A DNA stretch of 64,000 bases. Source: Echinarachnius parma (Eukaryota > Echinodermata > Echinoidea > Clypeasteroida > Echinarachniidae). This document shows, one piece after another, positions 41,963 through 55,145 of this stretch. The notes under the pieces were generated by a model that was not told the DNA's origin, ran no database searches, and saw nothing but the letters and a program-made list of their open reading frames with translations. How positions within the stretch are numbered: the first letter of the stretch is position 1; every line of letters begins with the position of its first letter. The stretch spans positions 55,671 through 119,670 of the forward strand of contig JBAMJV010003769.1 of the NCBI GenBank assembly GCA_037951105.1, given 5' to 3'. The translations under genes were made by a program, and so were the position numbers.

Positions 41963-44900
41963 TTATACGACGTAATACCAATTTCGGGATTACGTTAACT
42001 GAGATTTTGAAGCTCAGCAGGTACATCCGATCCTGACAACAATATAATGTACAAATACATTTATTGAATGTAGGTATGGCCGGCATACAACAAGACCGTT
42101 GTACTGACAAAACCTTTTAGCCCAACTGACATTAGTGGTATCTTAAAATCACTCTTGGCCATGTCCATTTGAGTCCATTAAGGACTTCATGAGTGCACCC
42201 GTAAATGTTATGCTCATATTCTACACTGATCTCATGTATGAGTGCAACTATGAAGTTAATGTTCCTGTTCTTCACTAATTACATGTATAGCGAAGGAATA
42301 CTTTCCTAAGACCAGCCTGCCTAATGGGCCAGAACTCAACAGGAACAGTATAAATATAAGATAATATATTTTCTACATAAAATTATTCAAGCTCTTAGCC
42401 AAATTAACATGTGCTTGAGGTACCGGCACTGTCCGTTACCCCCATAGTCCTTGTTCTGCGTAAGTCGTAAAAGATATCGCAGGTAGCTAAATACACATGA
42501 GCCTCCTACAGCGGGTGTGACTTCATAAGACAGTTGAAGTACATACACACCCCGGATCCTTTTGGTAGAAGGTCCTTATTTTTAAGAGAGCCTCACTGCA
42601 CTATTAGAAGTCCAAAATACAAACAATACAGTGGCTAGACCCCCTGGGTCGATATAGAAAAATGTGCAAAATATCATAGTCTAAGTCAAGCGTGAGGCGA
42701 AGACCTATGATAACATCCTAAACCTCCTTTAACCTCAGGAGGGCGTAATTAAAGACATCCTCGTACGACATAAGAGGGTGTTTATATTACTGGATCTAAT
42801 ACCAGATATGCTGATAATGTGCTGCACGCCAGTAATCAATGACTCCGAAAATGCAAGCTTTCGTTTTATTCCGAAAGTCTGCCTGCAACTCAACAACGTC
42901 TATACATCCACCTCTATAGATAGGCATTGTGACTCATATTTAATTGATTGAGCAGGTAAGTCTAGTCTCCTTAAAAAGAGCATGGGTTATTGGGTTAAAA
43001 CCAATATCCAGGGAAGAGCACTTCCTAATTAAGCCTGTTCGAACTATGAGCAGACCAGCTACATCCCATCATTTTGAATTGTCCCAAAATGTTAAGGATA
43101 ACACAAAATGGGAACTTGGAGAAACTCAAACGTTGCAATCAACAGTGAATGCCTCAACTAGTAAATTCAATTTGCATATCTAACCAAATAAGGCTGGTTC
43201 TGGGAACCAAGTTCCAAACAACGCCATTGAATATGTATTCCGCACCTGAAAGTGCCTTTACATATGGCCTGCCTCCGAGTTATTTTCCCGTTAAAATGGG
43301 AATTACTAATAACATATCTATGTATATGTTTTACTCGTGCATAATTCACAAGTAATGATTTATGTTGCCTCGTTGCTATCCGAGGGCTTGCATCTATTAT
43401 ATCATATTCAATACAGGGTAGTACATGTACATTGTTCACATAGGAACACAATGATTAAGTGTCACATTACCCATCAGCTACCGTTACAAGGTAGTTCATG
43501 CCATAAGTTCTAGTTTGTAATTATAAGCCATTAGTATCAGCCACCTGTGCATAATTAGACTGAGGTTGATATATAGCATCCCAGCCATTCCCACTGGCAT
43601 GGACGCAACTCAAGCTCCTGATGGGGGCGAATAAAGATACCACATGGTCGGATCAACCCACCATAGAGATCATCCCCACAACAGCGTCATTTTTTAATAA
43701 ATAAAGGCTAACATTGAATGTTTGCTTTAAGTATTACAATTTTCTCTCTCTCTCAAATAGAGTATGATTGTAGAGAGGTTCACACATTGGCCTGCTGGAG
43801 AATCGAAAAAATCTTCCAGATAACCTTGGCAACGTATGTGCCTCATTGAGGGCTCCAATTTGTTAATACAAATCTTCAAAGCCATTCTCTTTTGAGCGCT
43901 TTGCATTTAAATGTCTAAATATCATAACTCAATGTTCAAAATGAAGCCAATGAGTATAATTCTTTAGTGGGATGGGTATTACCGACTTCCCAGGGTGGAT
44001 AAACCCGAGATGCACAAGGATGTCAGAAATAGCTTATAATAGCTTCCTTGAGTTGTAATCAGGATTGTGTCGTCCAGATTTCGAGACATGACACGACCAG
44101 CTTGAGAAAGCTGGTTTTGCAACTTGTACATAGACTTGGTGATGTACCAGAGCCATTGGATATGGCTAGAATAGCCAGCATTAATCATAGAATAAACTTT
44201 GAGGTATAAATTATCCTCATGGGTAGCTCAACACCATTTCGTCAAAGAGGTTGAGGGATGCTAGACAATATTCAGGGATACAAGATCCCGCACCAAGTGC
44301 ATGTAGGCCGTGTGGATTAAAATCCATTTAAAAGGCAGATGACATAAAGTTAGTCGATTCTAAAAGAATCATCGAGGGCTAAATCGTACCCCATTCTGTT
44401 TATCTAATACAACTATTAGATATGAATTCGCCCACTTCTATCTTGGCAGGGCTCAATAACATTCAATTATAGGCTATAAATAACCTCTTGTATGATTTCA
44501 GCATCACAAGTGACGCTTTTCCTATATTGTTTGAACGTTCATGAAGGATTAAATTTCCCACACCGGAAACTCAATCTAGCATCCAATGATAGTCTTGAAG
44601 TCTGTAATTCTTGCCAGTTTTCTGAAAACCTCAGTCAACCCAAACTTGGGATTTATTGGCATTTGTCGAATTGAATTCATTAAATAAATTCAGAATAATC
44701 CACTTGCCTTGTCTGAATTTGGAGTTCTATCATCTCCCCTGCATGCTGGCTTACGGGCCAACTCTTGGCACCCGGAACTAGCAATACATCTGAGACAGGC
44801 TTAACTTTAGCCTGTGACTGAGTGTGTGGAGGTAGTCTGTTCCTCCTTCCTGTGTGTACCCTAAAAAGGGGCTCATTCTTCAATCACTCCTGACATTGGC

Positions 44901-46628
44901 CTGGTATAGGCCTACACGGCCGGCCATGGGCTTGGCTCAGCGAGTCCAAGCGGATATATTCCAATGAATTTATAGTCATGTAACGTCCCCGGTGGGGATG
45001 GGTGGCGAGGCGGATGATTGAAATTACCTCTCATGCTCATTGTAGCTGGTAATTTGTACGTCTCCAAAGTGCATAAATCTTGCATTAAAGTCAGGTTGTA
45101 TAATCTCTTTTCACAGACATATTCAATTTTCAAGAGTTCAAGTATGAATTGCCATTGACTTAGCGATTCAATGCTAAGGGCCATCTTATCGATGTGTATC
45201 AGTATACCGCGGCCCATATAAATGGAGCGACTATAACAGTATAATAAGCATTGGCGCCACCAAGCTAGTATTAAATACGTATTTGAACTCCTGTACATGT
45301 ATACAAATTCAAGTCACGACATTCGTGGCTGTACATATCTGTAATTGCCTCTTATAATCTGACCGACAATATCAAGTTCTATTTGTATAGCGCATAATAA
45401 AGTCATTCTCTAAATATGCGCTTGCTTGGATATGGATATAAAATAAGCGGAGAATCTTCAAGAAACAAGTGTCACCGTGGTCACCTCTAGTACTAGTAGG
45501 TGTGACATAAAGTAAAGAGTAGACAAGCTACTTCTTATTCAACAAAATTAATAGATTCTCAAATATATCCGATGCTAATTGCCATATTGCAAATATGCGG
45601 CGATAGAGGGAATGACAACTTTTCCAGGTTTGCCTGAAATATACCAACTAATAAGCCCGGTGGGCGGTATGTCATTCATGATTGCTTGAAATGGATATTT
45701 CTCATTGCCGTGTGCTAACCCCCGTGGGGCCGCGGACGGGTGTGAGCAACCGTAGCAACGGGAGAGGCCAAGGCCTCGCAATTCACGCTTACAGTACAAG
45801 TAGCGCTTCCATATCCAGTCTATTACTGAACGAAAATATAGACTAGGGAATCAAGCTAGATTTCCCTTTATGATTGGAAATAGAGTCATTCTATTTCTCT
45901 GTCTCACTCATAGGCATAGCCTTATGCTTCGAATGTGAAGGGAATCATACTAGATTTCCCATTTTGTTTAGAAAAAGAGTAATTCCATTACTATGTGAGC
46001 CTGACTCGCTCACACTCGGTCATAGCCTTTGGCTTCGAGTTCAATTACGATTAACTTTCCCCAACCCCCTCTTGCCGACTGTGTCGACAGCGGCTGTGCC
46101 GCAAGAGAAGGCTAAATCCGCCCGTGAGAGCCCGTGGTTCCTGCGCTAGGCTGTGCCTAAGATGCAGACGGGGGACGGACTCGCTCGATCATTGCCTGTG
46201 GCTTCGAGTCTGACTTCGATTACTTTCCCCGCCCAGTATTGCCGACTGTGTCAGCAGCGGCTGAGTCGCCCATAGGAGCCCGTGGCTCTGGCCTGCGATA
46301 GGCTGTGCCTAATACGCAGGGGAAACATGCAGCTGAGCTGCAGTCCATAATATGAGAGGATCAAATCCGACGTAAAATATCACTTTGGATATACGTGATT
46401 TGATGCAAAAACCGTCTCAAAAGTACGAGTATATATCAAATATCAATTTAGAACAATTTCTTACCTTCAAAAGGCGGGGATTGCGCGGATAAAATTGCAT
46501 ATATTCTAGAGATCGAAAGGTGTCCTTTGGCTCAGAATGCACGCGAAACCAACGAATTTGCGGATTAGCGCATGCGCACTGACGGGCTCTCAGTTAAAGA
46601 AATCCCGAAATTGGTATTACGTCGTATA
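41963..46628 (-). pseudogene. Decayed DIRS-like tyrosine-recombinase retroelement
   Basis: The ends TATACGACGTAATACCAATT (41,963) and its exact inverse (to 46,628) are inverted repeats. A third copy of the adjoining terminal segment (ACTGAGAGCCCGTCAGTGCG) lies just outside the left end, at about 41,757. Minus-strand translation in broken frames gives RT-like VMSRNLDDTILITTQ at about 44,050-44,095 and an RNase-H-like HASGNGWDAIYQ at about 43,570-43,610, in the order expected for DIRS elements. Inverted termini with RT and RNase H but no LTRs fit DIRS. Frames are heavily broken, and the recombinase was not recognised. Confidence 0.5.
46005..46330. repeat. G+C-rich direct duplication within the DIRS-like element
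   Basis: Two copies about 180 bp apart share TTGCCGACTGTGTC, GCCCGTGG and AGGCTGTGCCTAA, each preceded by GGCTTCGAGT. Composition is clearly unlike the flanking A/T-rich DNA. Confidence 0.6.
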
Positions 46629-47539
46629 ATCAAATAAATATGATCCAATTACAGTGCTTGAATGGACGCCGATCTTTGAAACGCCCCGTTTTCTCCCTAA
46701 CTTTACAACTGATTTAGCCATGTTCCAAATCTTGGGTGCCCATTTTGAGAGGGTTTCGCATAGTCCAAATATAACAATTAATATACCATTTTAAAGGTAA
46801 TAACTTCTACTCTAATGTCATGTAAAAATTAGCACAATCATTTTTCCCGACTTATTGGTCGTTTTGTGGTGTGAGGTCACATTTATAAATCCAACACATT
46901 TCTGACAATAAACCAAAATGGTTTTAAAATTGTTTTCGATGACTTCTCTATTGAATAATTACTTTTACCAAACATCACATTCACATATTTTGATACAAAA
47001 ATGGAAGAAACTTGAGGTGTCTGGAGGGTGCCTTTTGGTTGCACAGCTAATTTTTGAATGGAACAATACCTGTAACTCAGCCGTGTATATGTGTGTCAAC
47101 CATTTAAGCATCATGGCATTATAACTTTTAGTTTGTAATGGTAACTCACAAGTTTCAGTTCTTTAAAATATGTTTGACCAAAGCCGTACTATCCCTATAT
47201 AATGACCATACAAATGTTACGAGTTTAACAAATAATATTTACATTTTCTTAAGAAGGTTTCAAGTGTCGGGCATTGTTTAACGTCATTTGATAATTCATT
47301 CCAAATTGTTGGTACAACATAAGTAATTGCTGAACGTAAACATTCCTATACCTTATAAAATTTGGCATAATAAATTGTTGAGTTCCATATTGTATAATAC
47401 TTGTAGGCCTATTTATTATAAACAACCATCTCATTTTAGTTTCCTTTGAGATTACATTATATACACTGTCACCATTCATACACATAATCATGTTAGTTTA
47501 TTAATATGTTATACTTTTTGCATTTAATTTCTCTCTATA

Positions 47540-48290
47540 GGTACACTGTCCATAGACATGGGCTTATTCATATACATCCACATTCTCATCATGCATAGTT
47601 CCACCTCTATTTTGATCATATTGTTCCACCCTCATTTGTCTCTCCACCTTCCCTCTGATCACCTACCTATTTAGGCTTCCTTTTGTTCACTATCTCTTTT
47701 ACACTCCCTGTCCCATTCATTTGTCTATGTTGTTTCCCTACATATCATCACCTACTGGGTCCTCATCCTTTCCACTCTCTCCTTTGAACTCGCCTATCCT
47801 ATTCATCCGATCCTGCAACACACTTCACTTCACTTTCTTTGTCCTAATCCTCTCGCTCCCATCCCCTACACTCATAATCCCCTCTATTGTTCCTCCCCTC
47901 TTAATGCCCCAGTGCACCCCCACACCTCATCGACTGTCTTTTGTTCACATGTCTCTTTCCATTTCTTGATTTATTTCTTTGATCCTCCCTACCTCTATTC
48001 TTCTCTAAGCCTTACACTCTCATCACATTTTCTTTGACTGCAGCCACTTAAGGACCCACCCATGCCTGTTTTTACCTGATTGGTCAAGCAGTCCTGACAC
48101 TCACCCACTCACAGTTGCTTTCATTGTTTTGTGTCTCCGCCTCCTTTCCTCTTTCCAGCCCCCCTTCCATACATGTGTTTATGTTGGTATATATTCTGTG
48201 TTTTTTCTGTAGTTACTGTCATTTGTGCCCTGACGAAGATTCTGCTATGATCGAAAGCTAGGCTGTATACGACTCTCATCTCAAAATGTT
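47540..48290 (+). repeat. Pyrimidine-rich tract ending in a retroelement-like tail
   Basis: About 600 bp strongly enriched in C and T on the plus strand. It ends with CCTGACGAAGATTCTGCTAT and GATCGAAAGCTAGGCTGTAT. The last part (TAGGCTGTATACGACTCT-like) also occurs at 11,988-12,006, so it is a shared element terminus. Confidence 0.45.
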
Positions 48291-48737
48291 GGTAACAAAT
48301 TGTGACGATAAGAAAGCAAAAGTTTATAAATAGCCATGCAAGCGATAGATAATGATTTGAATGGCTAAGTTATGTACAGTATGATGTTTTTGATTTTTTT
48401 TTTTTTTTACATGGCGTTCTTACAATTATTAGACACGGTTGTTATGTACCATCGAGGATATCTCGTAAACTCTGTCACAAATACACAAACATTTACGTAC
48501 ACAAATTGCATGAAACTTTTTTTTCGCGCCGGCAGTGGTTAGGACCGGGTTATTTCCATTTTGTGAACTTGTATTCGCATACAACGTAGAATTGTGAAAT
48601 GTATTGTTTGCTCTGCTTTTGTTTGCTAGCCAAAAAGATATGCTAGCATTCTATAGCTTGATCGTTCAAGGCCAAAATTCATTAATCAAACAGCGTTGGA
48701 TAATGCACGTTTTCACACTCACAGTGGCGAAGCGACG

Positions 48738-48758
48738 GGGGGGGGGGGGGAGGGGGGT
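48738..48758. repeat. G-run (end of a G-run element)
   Basis: AGTGGCGAAGCGACGGGGGGG resembles the end motifs of the other G-run elements. Confidence 0.45.
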
Positions 48759-49737
48759 GCCACCAATAATTAATTGAACAAAGAAAACCTCCCAACCTGC
48801 ACAATGGTTATAAAAGCACATGTACATCTTTTAGAAAATAGGGCCTCCCGCTCCCTGCGGGCATGATCAGTCCTCTTTTAGCCACAGTTTTTGCACAAAA
48901 GGCCACGTGCAAAGAAACTTCAAAGCATCAAAGTCCATCACCATTCAGAACGAGTGGGACGGTTCAAGTGTACCGGTGATGAGGTGTTGGTAAAAGGGGG
49001 ACAGTGGGGCCTGCGCCCCCTTCCCCAATAATATTTCAACAAAACTATCCCAACAAATATAAGGGGACAATGTTAAAAACGTAATAAAACTTAAAGAGTA
49101 CCCCAAACTATTTTGTCCCAAACCCCTGAAAGAACCAGAAACCAGAAAAAATGAAAACAACAACAACAAAAAAACAATTCTCCCACGCTACGCACTCGAT
49201 TTCATTGGTCTCCATGTTGTCAATGCTCTCCCGTTGTGTTAACGATATACTCAAGTAGTTCTATAGTATGCCATGAAGGTTGAATTGTGATAATTTAATA
49301 ACCACTATCAATCCCCGTTTTCAGAAAAGAAGCAAGTCTGTAAACATAATACATCACAGCATAACTTGTATTACTTACAATTACTACAAATTTGCAAGGC
49401 AAAGAAACAAACTGAATAACAATACAGACATAATTAAAACAAACTCATGAAACACAAATGTTGTTTATGACTTTATATTCTGAAACAAACGCATTTTAGG
49501 TTTGTTCATATTTCCTTCAATTTTTATTTTTCAGAAAAATTTATTGGATGAAAGCATATCATTTTGTTTCAAACTAGTTTATTTTCAAATGAATACAATA
49601 TTTTAATATACCTGGGTTCATGTTTCCAAGCTGAAGGCAGTACAAGTTCTCGAACTACAACTCCGAACATTATATTTGATTTAAGTTTCAGGTCACGTTG
49701 TTTAATGAAATTGTTTATACTATTTTAATAAAAGTAC

Positions 49738-50725
49738 TTCACCAATTAATGCTTCAGTTCCCCAGGGATCAGTACTCGGTCCACTATTGTTCTCCGTTTA
49801 CATTGATGATATTGGAGACAACTGTGAAAATACCCAGTACCTATATGCGGATGACTCCACCCTTTTCTGTGAAATCCGATCCCCTGACAATGCTGAGGCA
49901 ACATCAGCAAGCCTAAACAGAGACCTGGATAGACTATGGACTTGGGCTCACAAGTGGAAAGTAACATTCGAGCCAAGCAGGTGTAACGCCCTGATAATCT
50001 CTCGGAAGAGAACTCCAACAAGGACAGACCTACATTTCGGGAACTCCACACTAACAGAAGTAGATGAGCTTGTCATCCTGGGAGTCACTGTGGACAGGAA
50101 ACTTACTTGGACAAAACATATCACCAACTTAACAGCAAGAGCTGGACAAAAACTAGGAGCGTTAAGGAGGGTAGCTACCAAGCTTGATGTCGCAGGAAAA
50201 AGCTACCATCTACAAGTCCCAAATTCGCAGCGTAATGGAGTATGCTTCGCTATGCTGGATGAATGCATCTACCACTGCACTTGGACTGCTGGACTCTATC
50301 CAGAGGAAAGCTCTTCGAGTCATTGGCGTGAATGAAGAAGACGCACAATCACAACTTAACATCCCATCTCTTCAACACCGAAGACGTGTGGCTGCTGCAA
50401 CAGTACTCTACAAGATGCAGACCAACCTTTGTCCTTCAGACATGAAGTCCATGCTCCCTCAACCATACGTGATAAGAAGATCAACACGAACCAGCAGGGC
50501 AATGCCGAGACATGCCCTTACAATACCCACCTCTAGAACCTACTCAACAGGCAGAAGCTTTCTCCACATAGCAGTCCCTCTTTGGAACAACCTACCAGAG
50601 GGCACAGTTGGAGAGATCAACGAATCTGGTGTTCAATCTTTCAAGCGACGAGTACATCAGCACCTGTTATTTATTGATGGTGTCACATAGACGAGGCACT
50701 ATTTAATTTAATTTAATTTAACTTG
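49738..50725 (+). pseudogene. Non-LTR retrotransposon reverse transcriptase fragment, one frameshift
   Basis: The plus-strand frame has SVPQGSVLGPLLFSVYIDDI, then the catalytic YADDSTLF at about 49,840, then the thumb region. At about 50,190-50,210 the frame shifts by +1 and continues to a stop at 50,690 (QIRSVMEYASLCW, LFIDGVT). The N-terminal RT and endonuclease are missing (5' truncation). The tail is TTTAATTTAATTTAA at about 50,702. It is the best-preserved RT piece in the window. Confidence 0.85.
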
Positions 50726-50879
50726 ATTTTTGATTAAGCCGCTGTGAGCCACTGATTGGCCGATGAGGATGTTATTTATGGTGCTTTAATGCCCGTATTT
50801 GAGTTTGATGTATGTCTCGCCTTATTGGCTATTGCTCACAATAGCACCTTATATAAAAAAAAAAAATTAAAAAAAATCC

Positions 50880-51960
50880 TAATAAAAACATGATACTGGG
50901 TTGGGCCAAACTGTGTATTTGTTAAATACGACCTTTAACTTTCGCATTAACAATCTTATTTTGCTTAAATAGTTTGTATTAAACGAAGATAAAAATCAAT
51001 GTTTTAATCTTGCCCCAAAGATAATGATGGTCCCTCGGAAATGATGATATAAAACTAAAAAACAGAGTCAAATTGGAACATGAAATTGTTGACTACAATG
51101 GCTGGAATGTATGGAGATGCAACCGTTTTAGAAGTATAAACTTTACTTGGCATAGCCTACATGCAACCAAATTCAACGTTCCTTTCAAGATGGAATTGTG
51201 GTATTTTGTATATGTCTTTGCGATGCAATGAGGGAGAATTTGTTTATAGCGGGACCACGCAAGATGAATGAGTGAGTGTTTTTTTTTTTTGTATTAGAGT
51301 GGAATTATATGAATTTGAATAAGCAGCATATCGAGAAGAATTATTATAAGATATGAATGCCTCTATTTCAAGATTTGAAACAATCTATCAAATTTGGACG
51401 GTAGTCTTCCAATACTTGCAATATACATAACTGTTTCAACTTGAAAATATAAGATTGGATCCATGCGGGCTTGGGTAGAAGTGGAGACAGTCATATCCCT
51501 AAGGCCTTCATTGTAAGAATGATAGTTTGTAAAATAATACACATTTTATATCAATACCCCCAAATATCATTATAACAAGAAATGTCTTGACTTTTATGCA
51601 TGCTATTTTCTGTAAAGAGGGCTGTCGTGTAATGCTCTTCAAGAGAGCCATTACATTCACATACAAGTTTAAATCATTCATATATATATATATATAGGTA
51701 TATTAGAGTAAACCATGAAACAAACAAACATTCATTAAATTAAACAAGTGAAACTATGAGCAACATTACAAAATGAAAACATTAAAACAACAAAACGAGC
51801 AGACAATGAGAACATTATTATTTTCAACTTTACATTGAAAATATATTCGTAAGGAAATAGATATTTATAAACCACCTTTAAATTAATAAACACATTTTCG
51901 AGAGAGACATTCACACATTACAAAGTTATTACAATATTAGCAAAATTACTACACAGTAAC
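50880..51960. other. Intergenic A/T-rich sequence
   Basis: An (AT)n run at 51,682-51,696 and a T-run at 51,281-51,291. No gene recognised. Confidence 0.45.
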
Positions 51961-52862
51961 AATCAATAAGAGCCCACTTAGAGCGTTCACATTTATTTGG
52001 TTCCTCTTTGTTTTGCTTAATACGGATCCAATTTTGCATCGTTTATGTACATTAAAGGTTCATGATATCTATACGTTACAAACTGCAACATTCATGTATA
52101 AGGCAAGCATAGGAAAAGTACCCTCTCAGTTTTTAGATTTCTTTATCTGTAATAGAGACATTCATAAATATTGTACTCGTAATGCAACAAACTACCATTT
52201 ATACAATCCTACCTTAACAATAACCCATAAGTCAATTAGACATGCTGGTCCCGACGTGTGGAATCCTCTTTCAAAGGATATTAAAAATCGTCCTCAGTGC
52301 TATCGTTTAGAATGGGAATGAAAAATAAATTAATTCAATTGTATAAATTACCCTAACTCTGATTGTACCTTAGCAATGTTCTCATTGATACTGGTCGTAA
52401 GATTAATGATCTTAGACTCTTTTATGATATAATACGTATATATGAAATTACATATTTGTTAATTTGTTGCTGCCCAATTAAGCTGCATCTACATACATTC
52501 CATCCATCTATGCACAGCACTTTCACTTCCATATTCATCCGCACCCAACATCTCATTCCATCTTTGTCCCCTAGTTCTTTTTTCTTCGTTTTTCTCTTTG
52601 TATAGTTTGTAACGTATTATAGTATTTTTCAGGGACCATCATTTCCTCAAGCTCCGCTTACTATGGTGGTCCCGTACATAATCACCGATGTTAATATTAA
52701 AATGTTGATTTTACTGTTTTGACAGATGCTTATTATATATCCATTAATATTATAAATTGTATTATTATATTAATCAATCTATATGTTATACATGCTTATT
52801 TACAGTATTCAATTAATGTAATTCTTTCTGTATTATTTGTATAATAATAAAATGAACCAAAT
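51960..52862 (+). pseudogene. Non-LTR retrotransposon C-terminal fragment with 3' tail
   Basis: The frame 52,013-52,321 matches the C-terminal end of CR1-like ORF2 (VHDIYTLQTATFMYKA, GPDVWNPLSKDIK). It is followed by a long 3' region ending in AATAATAAAATGAACC. It is 5' truncated. Confidence 0.7.
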
Positions 52863-52969
52863 CAATCAAAATCAAATGGGTTTTTTTATCTTCAAAATAT
52901 ATCCCTTTTATAAATGGGCATATGTATGATATAGTGTAAAGCGTTCTATCAAATTAATAGGCAATAATT

Positions 52970-53480
52970 ACTTATCTGGCATCAAGTTTCCCCTTTTCAC
53001 TAGGTAAACAGTGTTCTCGGTGTTAGTGCATGAAACACACCATTCAGCATGTTGAGAGTAATCGTGTAATCATTTAAGTCTCAAATAATTATTTTGGGAA
53101 AATTCTAAAACCGTTTTTCACAACTATTAAAAAGAGTTTGTCTAGTAAAATGCGGTACATACTTCAGGCGTTGATAATAGTATAACAAAATATATATCTA
53201 AATATTTGTTTATATCGGCCTTTTCATAATTGTGTAGGTTTGCATGTCTTTGTTCTTTTTTCGTTCGTTTTATAGGAGCTCTTTATAAGCGCAGTGGAGT
53301 GTATATTTATAGCTGATTCCCTATTTCAAATCACTTGGCATTAAGTACTAATCTGGCATCAAGTTTCCCCTTTTCACTAGGTAAACAGTGTTCTCTGTAT
53401 TGGTGCACGAAACACACAATTCAGCATGATAAGATTAATTGGATCATCATTTAAGTCTGAAATAATAATTTTAGGAAATT
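52970..53480. repeat. Direct duplication, about 360 bp apart
   Basis: TCTGGCATCAAGTTTCCCCT, CACTAGGTAAACAGTGTTCT and the following CACGAAACACAC segment occur at about 52,976-53,060 and again at 53,350-53,430. The CACTAGGTAAACAGTG part comes from MITE family 2. Confidence 0.6.
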
Positions 53481-54589
53481 CTTTGTTGTTTTTTCCGTTG
53501 ATTTTATAGATCTCTTTATACGCACAGTAGAGTACGTGTTAATAGCCGCTACCCTTTTGAAATGTTCATATTATTATCATCATCGGCAATATTATTGTTA
53601 TTAGTTTAATTTTGTTTTGGGTATGTAAAGTTTACATTTCCTGCATCTTTTAAGATCTTAATCTATAAGGAGGCCACATCTACCCGAAAGACTATAACGT
53701 GCGGCGTGCCGCAGGGGTCAGTTCTGGGTCCTACATTGTTTTTAGTTTATATTAATGATTTACCTTGTTGTACTAACTATTTAATTTCAGATTGTTTGCA
53801 GACGATTAAAATATTGTTCACACTTTTGATAAGAATCAAAATGAAATTGATGTAAATGAGGTTAATGAGCAACTAGATGCAATTCAAAAATGGTGCGATG
53901 CTAATAAACTCACTATCAACTTAAAGAAAACTAATTATATGTTTATTAAAACCAAACGACGGGCAATTAATGTAAATAGTGTCCTTAGACTGTCTAATAC
54001 AGACATTAAGGATGTGAGCGTGGCATCTTTTGTAGGAGTTCAAATTGATAGTACATTATATTGGAAGCATCACATTGATTGTGTTAATAAGTGCGTTCGT
54101 AGAAAAGTGGGTTTGCTATTTAAATTGAGATATTTTGTTCCTCGGTATATCTTTGTGCTCTTGTATAAGTCGTTTATACGGTTACAGTCCGTTATTCCGA
54201 AGGTTCGTTATTCCGAAGGTTCAGTTATTACGAAGGTTCGTTATTCCGAAGGTTCGTTATTCCGAAGGTTCGTTATTCCAAAGGTTCGTTATTCCGATGG
54301 TTCGTTATTCCGAAGGTTCGTTATTCCGAAGGTTCGTTGATCCGAAAATAAAATCGGGTTCGTTATTCCGAAGGTTCGTTATTCCGAAGGTTCGTTATTT
54401 CGAAGGTTCGTTGATCCGAAAATAAAATCGGGTTCGTTATTCCGAAGGTTCGTTAGTCCTAAAATGAAATAGGGTTCGTTAATCCGAATATATAAATAAA
54501 TACGACGTAGAAAAGAATTGAGTTGATTTGATTTTGAGCAGTGTGGACTTGGGAAAGGGGATCAATCTTACTCTAATTGCCATGGCTGC

Positions 54590-55095
54590 ATGGGGGTGGG
54601 GGGGAAGGGGAGGGGGGCAAAGAGTGGCTTTACAATTCTAGTCAAATTGTATTTTATTTTTCTTTGTAAAACAGTGCAATAAGAATGAGATATATATATT
54701 TATATCTTTCTCATGTTAAAAAAAACATGAAATAAAACCAAAATCAATTTGATATGATTATAATTATGTCATAAAGTTAGATTTTGCTGCTTGATATCAG
54801 TCCAAAATCACATTTTATTTGTCTGAATTGTATGTATTTCATCATAAATAGCAACTAAGGGCAGGGGGGGGGGGGGGGGAGGGGGTTGCTATTTTGAATC
54901 CCCGCAAGTGATGTTTTCCACATCACATTTTCACTTGGCAGCCCAAGGGGGGGGGGGGGGGGGGATTGTTCTCTTTTTAATGTTCATGATTCCTTCATGC
55001 ATGCATGTTTATGCTTTATTAATGATTTAAATTGATTTGGGAGGGGGGCCCATGACACCCCCCCCCCCCCCCCCCCCCTCCCACCACTACGCCAG
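54590..55095. mobile_element. G-run element inside the GTTCG-family insertion
   Basis: G-rich runs at about 54,594-54,617, 54,865-54,885 and 54,949-54,964, and a C-run at 55,059-55,080, ending CCACTACGCCAGTG. It resembles the GTGGCG-type end of the other G-run elements. Confidence 0.5.
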
Positions 55096-55097
55096 TG

Positions 55098-55145
55098 CAC
55101 ACACACACACACACACACACAAAAAAAACATTCACACACACACAC
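55098..55145. repeat. (CA)n microsatellite
   Basis: Two CA runs separated by an A-run. Confidence 0.9.

Larger units (their letters stand above)
41499..46883. mobile_element. Element with TGACCTTACACCACAAAACG ends enclosing a DIRS-like element
   Basis: GTGACCTTACACCACAAAAC at the left end reappears inverted as TTTTGTGGTGTGAGGTCAC at the right, marking inverted termini 5.4 kb apart. A second inverted pair lies just inside (41,680-41,735 / 41,900-41,965, AACGAGAACTTGTTTGAGA). Confidence 0.55.
41330..47200. mobile_element. Divergent MITE family 1 relative split by a 5.4-kb insertion
   Basis: The left half (41,330-41,498) has ATAGGTCCAGAAACGGACAG. The right half (46,884-47,190) matches the right half of copy c (CATTTAAGCATCATGGCATT, CTTTTAGTTTGTAAT). 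Together they form one element interrupted at 41,499-46,883. Confidence 0.5.

Noticed and set aside
44912..45298. 128-residue minus-strand frame as a cellular gene
   Set aside because: Lies inside the DIRS-like element among broken frames; no recognisable domain and no splice sites.
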